A stretch of DNA of 64,000 nucleotides from NCBI RefSeq assembly GCF_000327485.1, contig NC_019943.1:1488001-1552000 (forward strand), read 5' to 3'. Below, piece after piece: positions 18,131-27,052 of this stretch. Position 1 is the stretch's first letter. Every line of letters begins with the position of its first letter. Source of the DNA: Methanoregula formicica SMSP. Its GTDB lineage: Archaea > Halobacteriota > Methanomicrobia > Methanomicrobiales > Methanospirillaceae. The notes beneath the pieces are model-generated. The model worked only from the letters and a program-made list of their open reading frames with translations. It had not been told where the DNA came from and searched no databases. The position numbers and the translations under genes are program-made.

Positions 18131-18814
18131 ATGGCAGAACAGGTGGAAGGAGCGATTCTCCAGCGGGACGGGTCCACGTATGCGGTGATGGTGCGATCAC
18201 CCGCCGGCCTTGTCACGCCGGAACTTCTCGAACGTGTGGCAGCGATAGCCCGGAAATACCACATCGGCACTGTGAAGATCACCTCCGGCCAGCGGCTCGA
18301 CCTCATCGGGGTTAAGAGGGAAGACCTTGATGCTGTTTTTGCAGACCTGGGCCCTGATGCCGTGCGAAGGACCGGGCCCTGCGTCCGGTACGTCCGGTCC
18401 TGCCCCGGCATACGGCACTGCAAAAACGGGACGCAGGACTCCCTTGCCCTTGCCCTTTCTCTCGAAGCAAAATACCGGGAACTGCCCTTCCCGGCGAAAC
18501 TGAAACTGGGCATCTCGGGCTGCCCCCGGTGCTGCGCCGACAGCCATACCCGGGATATCGGGATTATGGGATCAAAGGACGGCTGGACGGTACTGTTTGG
18601 CGGGAACGGCGGCACAAGGCCCCGGTTCGGCGATGTGCTGGCAACGGGTCTGACAACAGAAGAAGTGCTTGACCTGATGGACCGGTTACTGGAATATTTC
18701 CGGACGCATGCAAAACAGAAGGAACGGACCTCGCGGTTCATGGAACGCATCACGCTGGATGGACTGCGAAGCGATTTCCTCAACCTGATACCATATATCT
18801 CCCTGGAGAAGTGA
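18131..18814 (+). CDS. small sirohaem nitrite/sulfite reductase-like protein
   Basis: The 227-residue protein has the ferredoxin-like half-domain and sirohaem/4Fe-4S cluster motifs of nitrite and sulfite reductases: an Arg-rich substrate region (LVTPELLERVAAIARKYHIG and KITSGQRLDLIGV), then C-x5-C in SCPGIRHCKNG and a second Cys pair in GCPRCCADSHTRDIG. It is about half the size of assimilatory enzymes, as in the small group of sirohaem proteins common in methanogens, whose electron donor and substrate are poorly defined. The frame also has a TTG at 18122, but the ATG at 18131 fits the family. It appears to be a single-gene unit. Confidence 0.85.
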   Translation: MAEQVEGAILQRDGSTYAVMVRSPAGLVTPELLERVAAIARKYHIGTVKITSGQRLDLIGVKREDLDAVFADLGPDAVRRTGPCVRYVRSCPGIRHCKNGTQDSLALALSLEAKYRELPFPAKLKLGISGCPRCCADSHTRDIGIMGSKDGWTVLFGGNGGTRPRFGDVLATGLTTEEVLDLMDRLLEYFRTHAKQKERTSRFMERITLDGLRSDFLNLIPYISLEK

Positions 18815-18944
18815 GGGGGACAAAAAAATCAGATGGGCAGGACGAGCCCTTGTTCTTCCGCAGGAGTCCTCATGGAGTATCCTCCCGTTCCATTCAGACC
18901 GGATCCCCCTGCCGTGACTGACAAGGGTCTGCCAGTTCTCCGTT

Positions 18945-19181
18945 TCACATCCCGAGATATTTCAGCACGCCGTACACCAGGAACGCCGGCCAGAGCAGCG
19001 CTTTTATCACGCCGATCACTCCTGCAAGGAAGCTCGTGGCCGTTGTGAGGTAATAGTACAGGGCGCCCAGGAAGCCCAGGGCATACAGGGCGCCTCCGGA
19101 CCCGTGGCAGGCATGATGTTTCATCGTGTGCCCAACGTCACACCAGCATTTTGAAGACGGTTCGGTTGTTTCGTTCTCCAT
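18945..19181 (-). CDS. small membrane protein with N-terminal Cys/His motif
   Basis: The 78-residue product begins MENETTEPSSKCWCDVGHTM and continues KHHACHGSGGALYALGFLGA, then two hydrophobic stretches (YYYLTTATSFLAGVIGVIKA and LLWPAFLVYGVLKYLGM). CWCDVGHTMKHHAC could bind a metal. The pattern of a Cys/His head, a Gly-rich turn and two helices looks like a small conserved family of archaea and bacteria, but no role is known to me. A GTG at 19190 is an alternative start. Confidence 0.68.
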   Translation of the reverse strand: MENETTEPSSKCWCDVGHTMKHHACHGSGGALYALGFLGALYYYLTTATSFLAGVIGVIKALLWPAFLVYGVLKYLGM

Positions 19182-19295
19182 GGTTTCCACTTCCGTATGA
19201 GAATACGTACAGCCTGCAGGAGAATAAAAAACCTGGTATCGGGATATGTTCCTCCCGGTCTGCCGGTCTTGCGGGGAAAGGAAAAAAAGTACGGT

Positions 19296-20171
19296 TCAGA
19301 GCCCTTCCGCGGGCAGTTTCGGGAGCCGGTCCCGGAAATGCCAGAAGATGAGGGCAAGCAGTACGTAGAAGATCGCAACGAACCACCCGAATTCGCCCAG
19401 CATCATGGACCCGGCCGGTGTCGTTACCGTGAGAGATGGATAGAAGACCTGGATGAAATAATTCCAGAACCCGTGGAAGAGGATCGCAACCCAGACACTC
19501 CCGGATGCCAGGCGGAGCCATGCGAGGATGATCCCGGCGCCCATGACCGAAGGAATGAACACCGCCAGCGAGTACCAGGCCGGCCCGGTGCCATGGTAGG
19601 AACCAAAGAGGATCAGCGGGATGTGCCACGCGGTCCAGATGGCTGCGGAGATCAGCGCGAGGGTGGTGAATCCGGAGAACCGGCCCAGTTCGGGAACAAG
19701 GAAGCCCCGCCAGCCGAACTCTTCACCGGCTGCAGCAAACAGGTTGAACGCGATGGCGTACAGGGACGCGGGAATAAACGCGAGCGAGAAGACGATGGCG
19801 GCATTTTCGGAATTGAACGGTGCAATATTCGAGATCCATGCAAGGCCGAACATGATAAGGCCAGCAGCAACGGGAAGGAGTACCCCCGTAAGAATCCAGA
19901 CCGGTTTGCCGGGCCGGATACCAAAGCCCTTCAGGTTCCGCTGGAACCAGAGCCGGGTTATGACAGCGGCAAGTGCCGGACACCACATGACGCCGATGGT
20001 GCACACAAGCAGGAGATTCCGGTTTTCCGGAACCGGCGGGGTGATCGCGGTCAGGTACCAGAATACCGATGAGAAGGCAAAGGTAAGGACAACAAACGTC
20101 AGTACGGTGACGCGGGCACCGGCCTGAACGGACGGTGAGCCGGAGTTCCCGGACGGGGCAGGGGATTCCAT
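19296..20171 (-). CDS. CPBP-family intramembrane metalloprotease
   Basis: The 291-residue protein has about eight hydrophobic helices and the three CPBP (Abi/Rce1-like) motifs: AAGEEFGWRGFLVPEL (EExxxR), IWTAWHIPLILFG (WHxP) and FHGFWNYFIQVF (HxxxN). These residues form the intramembrane active site in Rce1-type proteases. The chosen start is the ATG at 20171 before MESPAPSGNSG; an in-frame extension to 20258 lacks support. CPBP members act in protein maturation, bacteriocin self-immunity or signalling; no partner is visible here. Confidence 0.88.
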   Translation of the reverse strand: MESPAPSGNSGSPSVQAGARVTVLTFVVLTFAFSSVFWYLTAITPPVPENRNLLLVCTIGVMWCPALAAVITRLWFQRNLKGFGIRPGKPVWILTGVLLPVAAGLIMFGLAWISNIAPFNSENAAIVFSLAFIPASLYAIAFNLFAAAGEEFGWRGFLVPELGRFSGFTTLALISAAIWTAWHIPLILFGSYHGTGPAWYSLAVFIPSVMGAGIILAWLRLASGSVWVAILFHGFWNYFIQVFYPSLTVTTPAGSMMLGEFGWFVAIFYVLLALIFWHFRDRLPKLPAEGL

Positions 20172-20293
20172 AGAACAATCATCGGCCGGAGAAAGATAAG
20201 GGTATCTGCCGGGACACGGTTTTCTGACAGACTCCAATACGGCCACTCGAAGAACCATTACAGGTTCTTCTCTTTTCCCGGCTCGTACTGTTC

Positions 20294-20440
20294 ATGGCAG
20301 TTCTGGCCGTTGCCGGCAGTATTGTTGCCGGAATGCATTATTACGCCGTAGACCTTCCTCAGCAGAAGACGGTGCAGGCACCGGCTAATGTGATCGATAC
20401 TAAGCAGTTCCATGCATGTATCGAGAATGTACGAGCATGA
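20294..20440 (+). CDS. possible small exported peptide (48 aa)
   Basis: A frame from ATG 20294 to TGA 20440 encodes MAVLAVAGSIVAGMHYYAVD followed by LPQQKTVQAPANVIDTKQFH and ACIENVRA. It looks like a signal or anchor helix with a short tail. The hydrophobic character continues upstream without a start codon, so it may be a decayed gene. Its only support is amino acid pattern. Confidence 0.35.
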   Translation: MAVLAVAGSIVAGMHYYAVDLPQQKTVQAPANVIDTKQFHACIENVRA

Positions 20441-20802
20441 ACTGCGATAGGGCTTCTGATTGCGATTTCGCTGAAGGCTGATGTGGCGTGACCGGTGCAA
20501 ACTTTACTGCTCGACCGGGTAGGCCCGAAAACATTCCCATCAAACTCTTTTACCGACGTGAAATCTGGCATATGCCCGTATTCGGGCAATAGATGCAGCC
20601 GGTTCGATCCTGCCCTCCGGGAGTCTGTGGACGGGAAAATCGGCTGTTGTACAAGCGCTATTTGCGTCCTCATTTCTCCGACGTGAAATTCACAAAAAAT
20701 GGTGAATTAGTCTTCCGTTTTGGCGATTTTGTCCTCCTGATGTGCTTACCGGGGGGAAACGAAGCCCTGTACGGGGCCGGATTTTCACCTCTCACTCATG
20801 GG

Positions 20803-20878
20803 TCCGGGCTGGGCATTGCCACACCCGGCCGGAATGGCTTTGTGCTGCCCGGTGCCGGTCGGGGTGTGGGAAAAGGGG
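20803..20878 (+). repeat. GC-rich dispersed repeat A, copy 1
   Basis: Core GGCTTTGTGCTGCCCGGTGC then CGGTCGGGG, preceded by GGGCTGGGCATTGCCACACC. At least seven related copies occur between 20800 and 35110, always between genes; the CCCGG...CCGG spacing in most copies allows a hairpin. Confidence 0.7.
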
Positions 20879-21257
20879 GCGGCCGGAAACCCTGCAAAGA
20901 ATGGAAAAACAGAACGGTAAGGTAAAAAGAGACGAATTTCCCCGCGCAGGTTTTTACTTACGCCGGGAGAGATCTCTTCCGGCCAATCCCTGCTCATTTC
21001 ATTTTCCTTTTCTTCCCGGGCACCGTTCGTATTTTCGAACGTGTAGCTGATTGGGAGAGAAATCATATATATCAAAATTATAAATCGCTCAGTGTGGACA
21101 ACCGGTAGTTGTTTCACAAGAAGAAGAGGACGGGTTCGCCCCAGGTAGAATTGCGGCTGAACCCGGTCCCGCCCGTAGGCATGAGAACATTATCTTCTGA
21201 TCCTATGAAGGTTTTCCCCTGCCGGCGAGCGAAGGCTATCAAAAAAGGTGAGAACAA
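20879..21257 (+). promoter_or_regulatory. secretion cassette module, copy 1 (promoter and 5'UTR)
   Basis: From GCGGCCGGAAACCCTGCAAA onward this stretch is nearly identical to 27921-28306 and 31407-31792 and very similar to 35106-35493. It contains an archaeal promoter (purine-rich GGGAGAGAAAT then CATATATATCA at 21064-21074), a leader of about 165 nt and the 59-nt structured element at 21128-21186. In this copy the sequence diverges after GGCGAGCGAAG (21234), so the region around the ribosome site (AAAGGTGAGAACAA) differs from the other copies. Confidence 0.85.
21128..21186 (+). ncRNA. conserved 59-nt structured leader element, copy 1
   Basis: The ends pair: GGACGGGTTC (21128-21137) with GAACCCGGTCC (21159-21169), ten base pairs with one bulged base. 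A second small hairpin GCC-CGTA-GGC follows, then ATGAGA. The same 59-nt layout occurs five times in the window with a variable loop. It lies about 70 nt before the start codon of the secreted protease. It is a candidate cis-regulatory RNA; the ligand or protein partner is unknown. Confidence 0.65.
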
Positions 21258-22448
21258 ATGAGCATACGTAAAACGTTTGTCATCCTGCAGGCGTTGCTGC
21301 TGGCAGGGATGGTAATGGTACCGATGGTGAATGCCGATAAGGCCTCATCTGCATCGGATATAGTAACGCTTGTTGATAAAAATGCTATTTCAGAGGATAC
21401 TGCTCTCCAGTCTGCACGTGCTGCGGTCGAAGATTTTGTCAGCAGAGGTGCACTTGACAATAACTGGGACGGGGCAACCGTAGATCCCAAATCAGACATT
21501 ATCTATGACCTCAACGGGAAACCACTATTCTATCTCTTCTCTGTTGAGAGCAAAGGGAAAAGAATCGGTGAGATCAAGGCCGCAGCGAGCAAGGTTGTCG
21601 GGGGTGCCATTGTCACGATCGGCCCCGGCGCCGGACCTGTCGATCTGGATTCCGCCAAAACGCACGCCAGAGAGATCATCGAAAAAGAATACAAGGGAAC
21701 GGTAATCAACTCAATGACTCTGGTATGTTATGATTATCCCGACATGGCGATATTATTCAGGTTCTCTGCGCCGGGATCGAAGGAAAAAACCCTGATACTG
21801 GACGCGTATGATTTCTCAGTTATTCCGGAGTCAAAACAGGTCTCCTATTATAACGGGATCCATTCGTCGGATATCAGCACCCGTATTGCAAATGCCGAAT
21901 CCGAACAGGATTCCCTCATGAACCGGCAGACCGTATTATCAGTTAAAGCAGGGGCGACCAAGACTCTGAGCGGATTCCCCCTTTATGCTCAGCAGGCAAA
22001 TGGGTGGTGTCCTTTTGCGACAGCCCAGATGATATCCGGATACTATGGATATTCGCGAACACAATCCGGAATCGCCAGTACCATGGGAATATCAAACCCC
22101 AGTAACGGTGCCACACTCCAGGAAACCCTCTCGAATTATTATCAGCTATCTACGGCATCCGGCGGATTAGGAAAACCGAATTCCCAACTCAGGTATACCG
22201 GCATGTTCTCGTATGATGATTTTATTAGCAATCTGAGCGCAAACCGCCCCCAGCATGCAAGCCGCTATGAATCATTGTCCCTTCACGCACGTGCTGTTGC
22301 CGGGTATTCGTATTCGTCTTCATCATCACAGTATCTGTATATCTACGATCCAGGCCCGGTCAATGTGGGATCCCTGTACTGGGAAAACTGGAATACCTTC
22401 CTGTCAGGATCAAATCCGGTGCAAGGAGTTATTTTCATCAGAAACTAA
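21258..22448 (+). CDS. secreted papain/C39-like cysteine protease with prodomain
   Basis: The 396-residue precursor has a signal peptide (RKTFVILQALLLAGMVMVPM, cut after NA-D), a prodomain of about 200 residues (ALQSARAAVEDF, IIYDLNGKPLFYLFSVESKG, AAASKVVGGAIVTIG) and a C-terminal cysteine protease-like domain from about 238. Candidate catalytic residues are C251 in QQANGWCPFATAQMISGYYG, H343 in LSLHARAVAGYSY and D364 in YLYIYDPGP, the order and spacing of C39/C70-type papain-like enzymes. It is the first gene after cassette copy 1 and is followed by three exported proteins, one of which resembles a cysteine-protease inhibitor. It should act outside the cell. A paralog lies at 35494. Confidence 0.82.
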   Translation: MSIRKTFVILQALLLAGMVMVPMVNADKASSASDIVTLVDKNAISEDTALQSARAAVEDFVSRGALDNNWDGATVDPKSDIIYDLNGKPLFYLFSVESKGKRIGEIKAAASKVVGGAIVTIGPGAGPVDLDSAKTHAREIIEKEYKGTVINSMTLVCYDYPDMAILFRFSAPGSKEKTLILDAYDFSVIPESKQVSYYNGIHSSDISTRIANAESEQDSLMNRQTVLSVKAGATKTLSGFPLYAQQANGWCPFATAQMISGYYGYSRTQSGIASTMGISNPSNGATLQETLSNYYQLSTASGGLGKPNSQLRYTGMFSYDDFISNLSANRPQHASRYESLSLHARAVAGYSYSSSSSQYLYIYDPGPVNVGSLYWENWNTFLSGSNPVQGVIFIRN

Positions 22449-22466
22449 ACGGTCACAGGACGAACG

Positions 22467-23771
22467 ATGATGCCTGGAAAAATAACACCATTCTTCTTTT
22501 TTTTCATCCTTGCTTTCCTGATCACCCCATTTCCGGTCATGGGGCTTGAATACCCGTTACATCCTGCATGGGAAGTCCCACTCGTTCCTTCAGATAATCC
22601 GGCCAATCTCTCCCCGGTACTGCATGTCGCGGAAGAAGGTCGGCTCATTTCCCTGAATTACCCGTATAGTCCGGATTTTTTCGTTTATGACGGGAACGGA
22701 TCGCTTCTCTTCAACAAAACACTCACTGCTGAAAAAATCCCCTGGGTTTCATCTATCACTCCTGTTCCCGATGGAACTGGCATTGTGATCACTCAACTGG
22801 TCCCGGGCTGTTGTCACGGGTCCGTATCCAATACCACCTCAAACAAGGTGACATTCTATGACAGGTCCGGCAGGATTGTCTGGGATTATGTGACATACCA
22901 GCCGCCCCTTGCTTCCGCTGTTTTACCGAACACCGGTGATATCGTTGTCGGGACAGAAGACGGGAGAATCATCGGTCTTGACAGGAACGGATCGGTACGC
23001 TGGACAACCGTTGTTGACGCCCCTGTGCTTTCCTTTGCTGCATCAGCGGATGGAAGTACCCTTGTTGCGGCGGGAGACAGCAACTACGATTCATGGATAC
23101 ATTACGGTGAGCGGCTCAGCCCGTACGACCTGTTTTTCCTTGACGGGACGGGTTCGGTCCTCGGGAAATACCAGACGCGGGGTCAGAACACGGTTGCTGT
23201 CAGCAGAAACGGGTCCGTGATTGCGGTGATCGGGGGACGTTTCGGCAATCTCATGATGTTCAACCGTACGGGGACAATGACCGGGGAGAGATCGTTTCCC
23301 GGTGCCGGAACAGCACTGGATATTTCAGATGACGGTACCCGGCTTGTTGTGGAAACTTCCGAAGGGCGGGTCTATGCTCTGGATGGGAAGATGCAGGAGA
23401 TTGTCTCTTTGCCCGGAGAACCCGGCCAGAGAATTGCAGTATCCGATACCGGCGATGTCCTTGCACGGGGAGGGAATTGGAATATTACGCTGTACAGGAT
23501 TGCAACCGGAGAGAATCTTGGAACCGTTCAGGCCGGCAGCGGGGTCCGGTTTATTTCAGCAGTTCCCGGAACCGGATCGTTCGTCATCAGTACCGGACAA
23601 AAAATGTCTTTTTTTACCATGACGACAGGAAAACCATACCAGGAATCTGTCAGGGACACGGCATCTCCTGCAGGTCTGCCGGTAACCTCCACCCCGTTTC
23701 CGGAAGTTGTTGTTATAACGGCACTGGGCGTGTGCTCCATTCTCCACCGGGTTGTGAATAAGGGGAAATAA
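22467..23771 (+). CDS. exported beta-propeller protein with C-terminal anchor
   Basis: The 434-residue product starts with a signal peptide (ITPFFFFFILAFLITPFPVM) and has six or seven repeated blade-like units, for example TGDIVVGTEDGRIIGLDRNG followed by SVRWTTVVDAPVLSFAASAD and later DDGTRLVVETSEGRVYALDG. The D-G/D-R-N-G-x-x-x-W spacing is that of PQQ/WD-like propellers. A hydrophobic C-terminus (EVVVITALGVCSILHRVVNK) should hold it in the membrane. It starts 18 nt after the protease gene, with GGACGA just before ATGATG, so it belongs to the same operon. The role is unknown; binding of partner proteins is plausible. Confidence 0.75.
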   Translation: MMPGKITPFFFFFILAFLITPFPVMGLEYPLHPAWEVPLVPSDNPANLSPVLHVAEEGRLISLNYPYSPDFFVYDGNGSLLFNKTLTAEKIPWVSSITPVPDGTGIVITQLVPGCCHGSVSNTTSNKVTFYDRSGRIVWDYVTYQPPLASAVLPNTGDIVVGTEDGRIIGLDRNGSVRWTTVVDAPVLSFAASADGSTLVAAGDSNYDSWIHYGERLSPYDLFFLDGTGSVLGKYQTRGQNTVAVSRNGSVIAVIGGRFGNLMMFNRTGTMTGERSFPGAGTALDISDDGTRLVVETSEGRVYALDGKMQEIVSLPGEPGQRIAVSDTGDVLARGGNWNITLYRIATGENLGTVQAGSGVRFISAVPGTGSFVISTGQKMSFFTMTTGKPYQESVRDTASPAGLPVTSTPFPEVVVITALGVCSILHRVVNKGK

Positions 23772-23884
23772 TACCCGGCGTTCCGGGGTGTTGAGCACCA
23801 CAATTTCCTGACAACAGATATTCCCATGACAACGATTTCTGGATTGGGCCCGGAACAGCAAACTTAGAACAGGAGAGAAAAACC

Positions 23885-24607
23885 TTGAAAGAAACAGAAA
23901 ATCTGAAAAGATGGATCATATGGGGCACGATACCCTTTATCCTGCTCTTCATTTTTTTTCTCGCGATCCTCATCCACCCAATCGGTCCCGGACTGCCGCA
24001 GCACCAGGATTTTTCCACCGGGGTTATCTGGAACGTGGGACATCGTTGCGACTCGCCGGATCGTGCGAATCCCCCGGGACCTGATCTCTGTATCAGCCAG
24101 CGGAACTCAGGAAACTACCCGCAATTTCCGTCCCTGACTCAGACTGCAGGTTATGCGACTGCGAGTTATGCCGTGTTCCGGAAACCGGGAACGAACCAGC
24201 CCCGCGTTTTTGCAATCTGGTATTTCGAAAATCCGGAGGATTGTAACAGATCGGAAGAGCAGTTGTCCAGGTACCTGAAAGCCGGTGGACAGGTTACACC
24301 TGTCGCGCTCAATCTTACGACCGAGATTCAGTCCTGGGAATATTCGGGCAGACAAGCCTCGCCAACAACATTGGAGGGTACAACGTTCGAGGGCAATGAT
24401 ACGGCAGGGTATTTCTTTGTCATAAAAAAAGCGGTCATGCCGGGCAGGGACGATTGTTTCATCGAATACTTTGGCCTGGTCGGGGAGAACAACCTTTCAG
24501 CGGGTTCAGCCGATCTCAGGCAGATCATTGCGCTGGAGGGGAATCCCTGGTACCTCTTTACCGGTCGGACCGGGTCAATATCTGATGACGGGAAGGTCCA
24601 TTCCTGA
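23885..24607 (+). CDS. membrane-anchored companion protein, family 1
   Basis: A TTG start at 23885 follows GGAGAG at good spacing. The 240-residue product has an N-terminal anchor helix (WIIWGTIPFILLFIFFLAIL) and an extracellular domain. It is paralogous to 36727-37446: compare FAIWYFENPEDCNRSEEQLS with the IAVWYFYEKSRFLASREQLK of the latter, and TAGYFFVIKKAV with TAGLFFTVEISG. Both lie downstream of a cassette-driven cysteine protease, directly so at 36727 and after one intervening gene here. The shared position suggests a role in handling or restraining the protease, but no known domain is recognised. Confidence 0.72.
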   Translation: MKETENLKRWIIWGTIPFILLFIFFLAILIHPIGPGLPQHQDFSTGVIWNVGHRCDSPDRANPPGPDLCISQRNSGNYPQFPSLTQTAGYATASYAVFRKPGTNQPRVFAIWYFENPEDCNRSEEQLSRYLKAGGQVTPVALNLTTEIQSWEYSGRQASPTTLEGTTFEGNDTAGYFFVIKKAVMPGRDDCFIEYFGLVGENNLSAGSADLRQIIALEGNPWYLFTGRTGSISDDGKVHS

Positions 24608-24666
24608 GAGAACACAATGGACGATGAGTTACACATGGATCTGGTGAACAAAGTAAGGAATGCGAA

Positions 24667-25254
24667 ATGACGGGAAGATTCTCATTAACGATTATCCTCA
24701 TCGGCATGGCACTTATCGGAGGTTGCGTGACTGAACAAACCCCGTTCCCGACAACGAGCAGTCCAATCATTCCGGAAGCAGAAGCCCCCGCAATAACAAC
24801 ACTGATTCCGCCAGCCACACCGACTTTGCTGGTACCTGGTTCCGTGCAGGATACTGTACCCACGTGCAGTCCCCCGGATGTTGCTCCAATAATTCCCGTA
24901 CCGGTCGATACATCCATCCCAATCCGTGACCCGATGCCCGAGATCCGGTATTCCTTTAACAGAAGCGAATCCGGCAGGACTATCGTACTTGAGAAGGGAG
25001 ATGTTGCTGAGATTAATCTCGGTTATGCATCAGGCCAGCCTTTTCATTGGATCGTCCAGGGGTCCGGATGCGGGATTAAACTCCTGAATGCCGGCGCGTA
25101 CTCCTCTGGTGGCGATTTCTGGAACAACACCGGCAATTACCGGGCCAGGTACCGTGCAGTCAGCCCGGGGACATCGGTCCTGAACGGAAAACTTGTCCTC
25201 ACACCCGAAGAAAACGGAATGCTTACGTTCAACCTCACTATGATCGTGAAGTAG
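24667..25254 (+). CDS. lipoprotein with chagasin-like (I42) domain
   Basis: The 195-residue precursor has a lipoprotein signal (SLTIILIGMALIGGC, Cys22), a Thr/Pro linker and, from about residue 105, a beta-rich domain: RTIVLEKGDVAEINLGYASG, then FHWIVQGSGCGIKLLNAGAY, SSGGDFWNNTGNYRARYRAV and SPGTSVLNGKLVLTPEE. The order of a G-D-x-x-E-I-x-L strand, a W strand, a Gly-Gly loop and a final strand recalls chagasin-type inhibitors of papain-like proteases, although the NPTTGY loop is not conserved. It is the last gene of the cassette 1 operon that encodes such a protease. The C-terminal domain is paralogous to that of 29437-30210. Inhibitor function is inference. Confidence 0.6.
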   Translation: MTGRFSLTIILIGMALIGGCVTEQTPFPTTSSPIIPEAEAPAITTLIPPATPTLLVPGSVQDTVPTCSPPDVAPIIPVPVDTSIPIRDPMPEIRYSFNRSESGRTIVLEKGDVAEINLGYASGQPFHWIVQGSGCGIKLLNAGAYSSGGDFWNNTGNYRARYRAVSPGTSVLNGKLVLTPEENGMLTFNLTMIVK

Positions 25255-25296
25255 GCCGGGTGCCTACCTATATCAGCAAGGAGAGGGAGCCACCGT

Positions 25297-25355
25297 CACA
25301 CCCGGGCAAACGCCTTTGTGCTGCCCGGTGCCGGCGGGGGTGTTGGCCGGGTGAG
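25297..25355 (+). repeat. GC-rich dispersed repeat A, copy 2
   Basis: CACACCCGGGCAAACGCCTT then TGTGCTGCCCGGTGCCGGCG and GGGGTGTTGGCCGGGTG. It follows the I42-like lipoprotein gene. The 35 nt before it (CAGCAAGGAGAGGGAGCC) are also shared with the stretch after the paralog at 30210. Confidence 0.7.
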
Positions 25356-25514
25356 GGGTACGGGGGCCATTGTCACGAGGAGATGGATGGGGGCCCTCCT
25401 GCGGCGGATCTCTGAGGGGGGCGGGATTAGTTTCACCCTGCGCAGGCAGAATATATGTGCCAGTATTCTGGAATATATCGATAGAGAATAATATTTCATT
25501 CAGGGACCGGGACT

Positions 25515-26387
25515 ATGAAACCAGCCATCATCAGACGTCTTCACAAACATTTTAAGGATTTCGTCCACGTGCAGGATGGTGTAGAGTTCTGGTTTGCCCG
25601 TGATTTGCAGGGCCTTCTCGGGTACGATGAATGGAGGAATTTTTTAAACGTTATCGAAAAAGCAAAAGAGTCCTGTACATCTTCAGGTAATACCGTAGCA
25701 GACCATTTCGTTGACGCCAACAAAATGGTTCTCCTCGGATCGGGATCGCAAAGGAAGATCGAAGATCTCCTGCTCACCCGCTATGCCTGTTACCTCATCG
25801 CCCAGAACGGGGACCCGCGTAAGGAAGAGATCGCGTTTGCCCAGAGTTATTTCGCAGTGCAGACCCGAAAGCAGGAGATCATCGAAGACCACATCCGGCT
25901 TTCCGAGCGACTGAAAGCAAGGAAACACCTGAAGGATTCCGAAAAAGAATTATCCCGGAATATCTACGAACGGGGCGTGGATGAATCGGGTTTTGCCCGT
26001 ATCCGCAGTAAAGGGGACGAAGCCCTGTTTGGCGGTCACTCCACCCACGCGATGAAGGAGCGCCTCGAAGTTCCTCAAAGCAGGCCTCTTGCGGATTTTC
26101 TCCCGACCGTTACTATCACCGCCAAGAACCTCGCAACCGAGATCACGAATTTCAATGTCTCCAAGGAGGATATGCATGGGGAAGATCCAATCACGACCGA
26201 ACATGTTCAGAACAACCAGGACGTCCGGGACCTTCTCCTGAAACGGGGAATCTGTCCTGAAGCCCTGCCACCGGAAGAAGATCTCGTAAAACTGGAGCGA
26301 AGGGTCAAATCACAGGAGAAGACGATTGCCGGACGCTCGGGGAAAATTGTTTCATCATCACCGGATGAGAGATGCGGTAAACCATGA
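25515..26387 (+). CDS. dinD: DinD-family protein (DNA damage-inducible, BRO-N-like)
   Basis: The 290-residue product matches DinD across its length: an N-terminal BRO-like block (EFWFARDLQGLLGYDEWRNF, LNVIEKAKESC, SGNTVADHFVD), the signature LLTRYACYLIAQNGDPRKEE and IAFAQSYFAVQTRKQEI, then LFGGHSTHAMKERLEVPQSR, PLADFLPTVTITAKNLATEI and EHVQNNQDVRDLLLKRGICP. In Escherichia coli DinD is SOS-induced and inhibits RecA-driven strand exchange. In archaea and phages it appears in accessory DNA. Its stop overlaps the start of the YgiT-like gene as ATGA, so the two are translated together. Probably horizontally acquired. Confidence 0.9.
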   Translation: MKPAIIRRLHKHFKDFVHVQDGVEFWFARDLQGLLGYDEWRNFLNVIEKAKESCTSSGNTVADHFVDANKMVLLGSGSQRKIEDLLLTRYACYLIAQNGDPRKEEIAFAQSYFAVQTRKQEIIEDHIRLSERLKARKHLKDSEKELSRNIYERGVDESGFARIRSKGDEALFGGHSTHAMKERLEVPQSRPLADFLPTVTITAKNLATEITNFNVSKEDMHGEDPITTEHVQNNQDVRDLLLKRGICPEALPPEEDLVKLERRVKSQEKTIAGRSGKIVSSSPDERCGKP

Positions 26388-26629
26388 TTCCGGATCGTTG
26401 CAGCTTCTGTAAAGGAAAACTCCGCAAGGGAACAACGGAATTTCTTACCCATGCTGCCGGTGAAGTCATCGTGATCAAGGATGTCCCTGCTTATGTCTGC
26501 GAGCAGTGTGGTGAGGCATATTACACAGCCGATACTTCCCGGAAAATCGATGGCGTGATGCGGGATGCCCACCAGAAGAAACTCTGCATGCGCCCGCTCC
26601 CTGCCGGTGAAGTATCGTTGAAGGGATAG
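26384..26629 (+). CDS. YgiT/MqsA-type zinc-finger protein (antitoxin-like)
   Basis: The 81-residue product has two CxxC pairs, CSFCKGKLRKGTTEF and PAYVCEQCGEAYYTADTSRK, in the arrangement of the N-terminal zinc domain of MqsA/YgiT antitoxins. The usual DNA-binding HTH of MqsA is absent, as in the short YgiT-type finger proteins that pair with DUF4258-type toxins. Here the overlapping partner is DinD rather than a recognised toxin. The ATGA overlap (26384-26387) shows co-translation. Autoregulation or DinD binding is possible but not shown by sequence. Confidence 0.82.
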   Translation: MIPDRCSFCKGKLRKGTTEFLTHAAGEVIVIKDVPAYVCEQCGEAYYTADTSRKIDGVMRDAHQKKLCMRPLPAGEVSLKG

Positions 26630-26639
26630 TTTTGTTGCA

Positions 26640-26800
26640 AGTGAAAGGGCGGCCGGAACGACCGGGGCCGCTCTCCTGGGCTTGAACGAGCCGGGAGGGA
26701 GTGCGGTGAATTTCATTGTCTAATGAAAGATATAATTTGATAATATGTTGTTGGTTGGATGATTGAACAACCGGATTCTGTGGGGTGCGAAGTCGTGGCG
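26640..26800 (+). repeat. dispersed repeat B, copy 1
   Basis: GGGCGGCCGGAACGACCGGG, then GGAGTGCGGTGAATTTCATT and AATATGTTGTTGGTTGG. It aligns with 38370-38515 over about 140 nt with scattered differences. The GC-rich half followed by an AT-rich half resembles a gene-end plus promoter fragment. The 420-nt gap 26630-27052 holds this repeat and no supported gene. Confidence 0.6.
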
Positions 26801-27052
26801 TTAAGGAGAGATGATGAGTCGGAACATTTTGAGCACAGGGATTTGCCGGAAAAATTTTGCCGGACGTTGTTTGAAATTATTTACAGAGTCAACCCGGAAT
26901 TTTTTTCACGGATCGTATGGAAAACTTTGTTCGCAAGGATGTTCGCGTTTGGGTTGGTGAGCAGGATCAAACGAATCGTGGCCGGAATTTTTTGCGAGAC
27001 GATCCCCAGCCTGACAATAGTATCACCCTGAATCGGTAATTTCTGCCGGTTT

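Noticed and set aside
21128-21186. Leader element as a known riboswitch (fluoride, c-di-GMP, TPP, cobalamin)
   Set aside because: The conserved signature bases of these classes as I know them are absent; a formal Rfam search would be needed to exclude all classes.
26759-27031. Plus-strand frame of 90 codons after repeat B
   Set aside because: No ribosome site, no family pattern, and it starts inside repeat B; not convincing as a gene.
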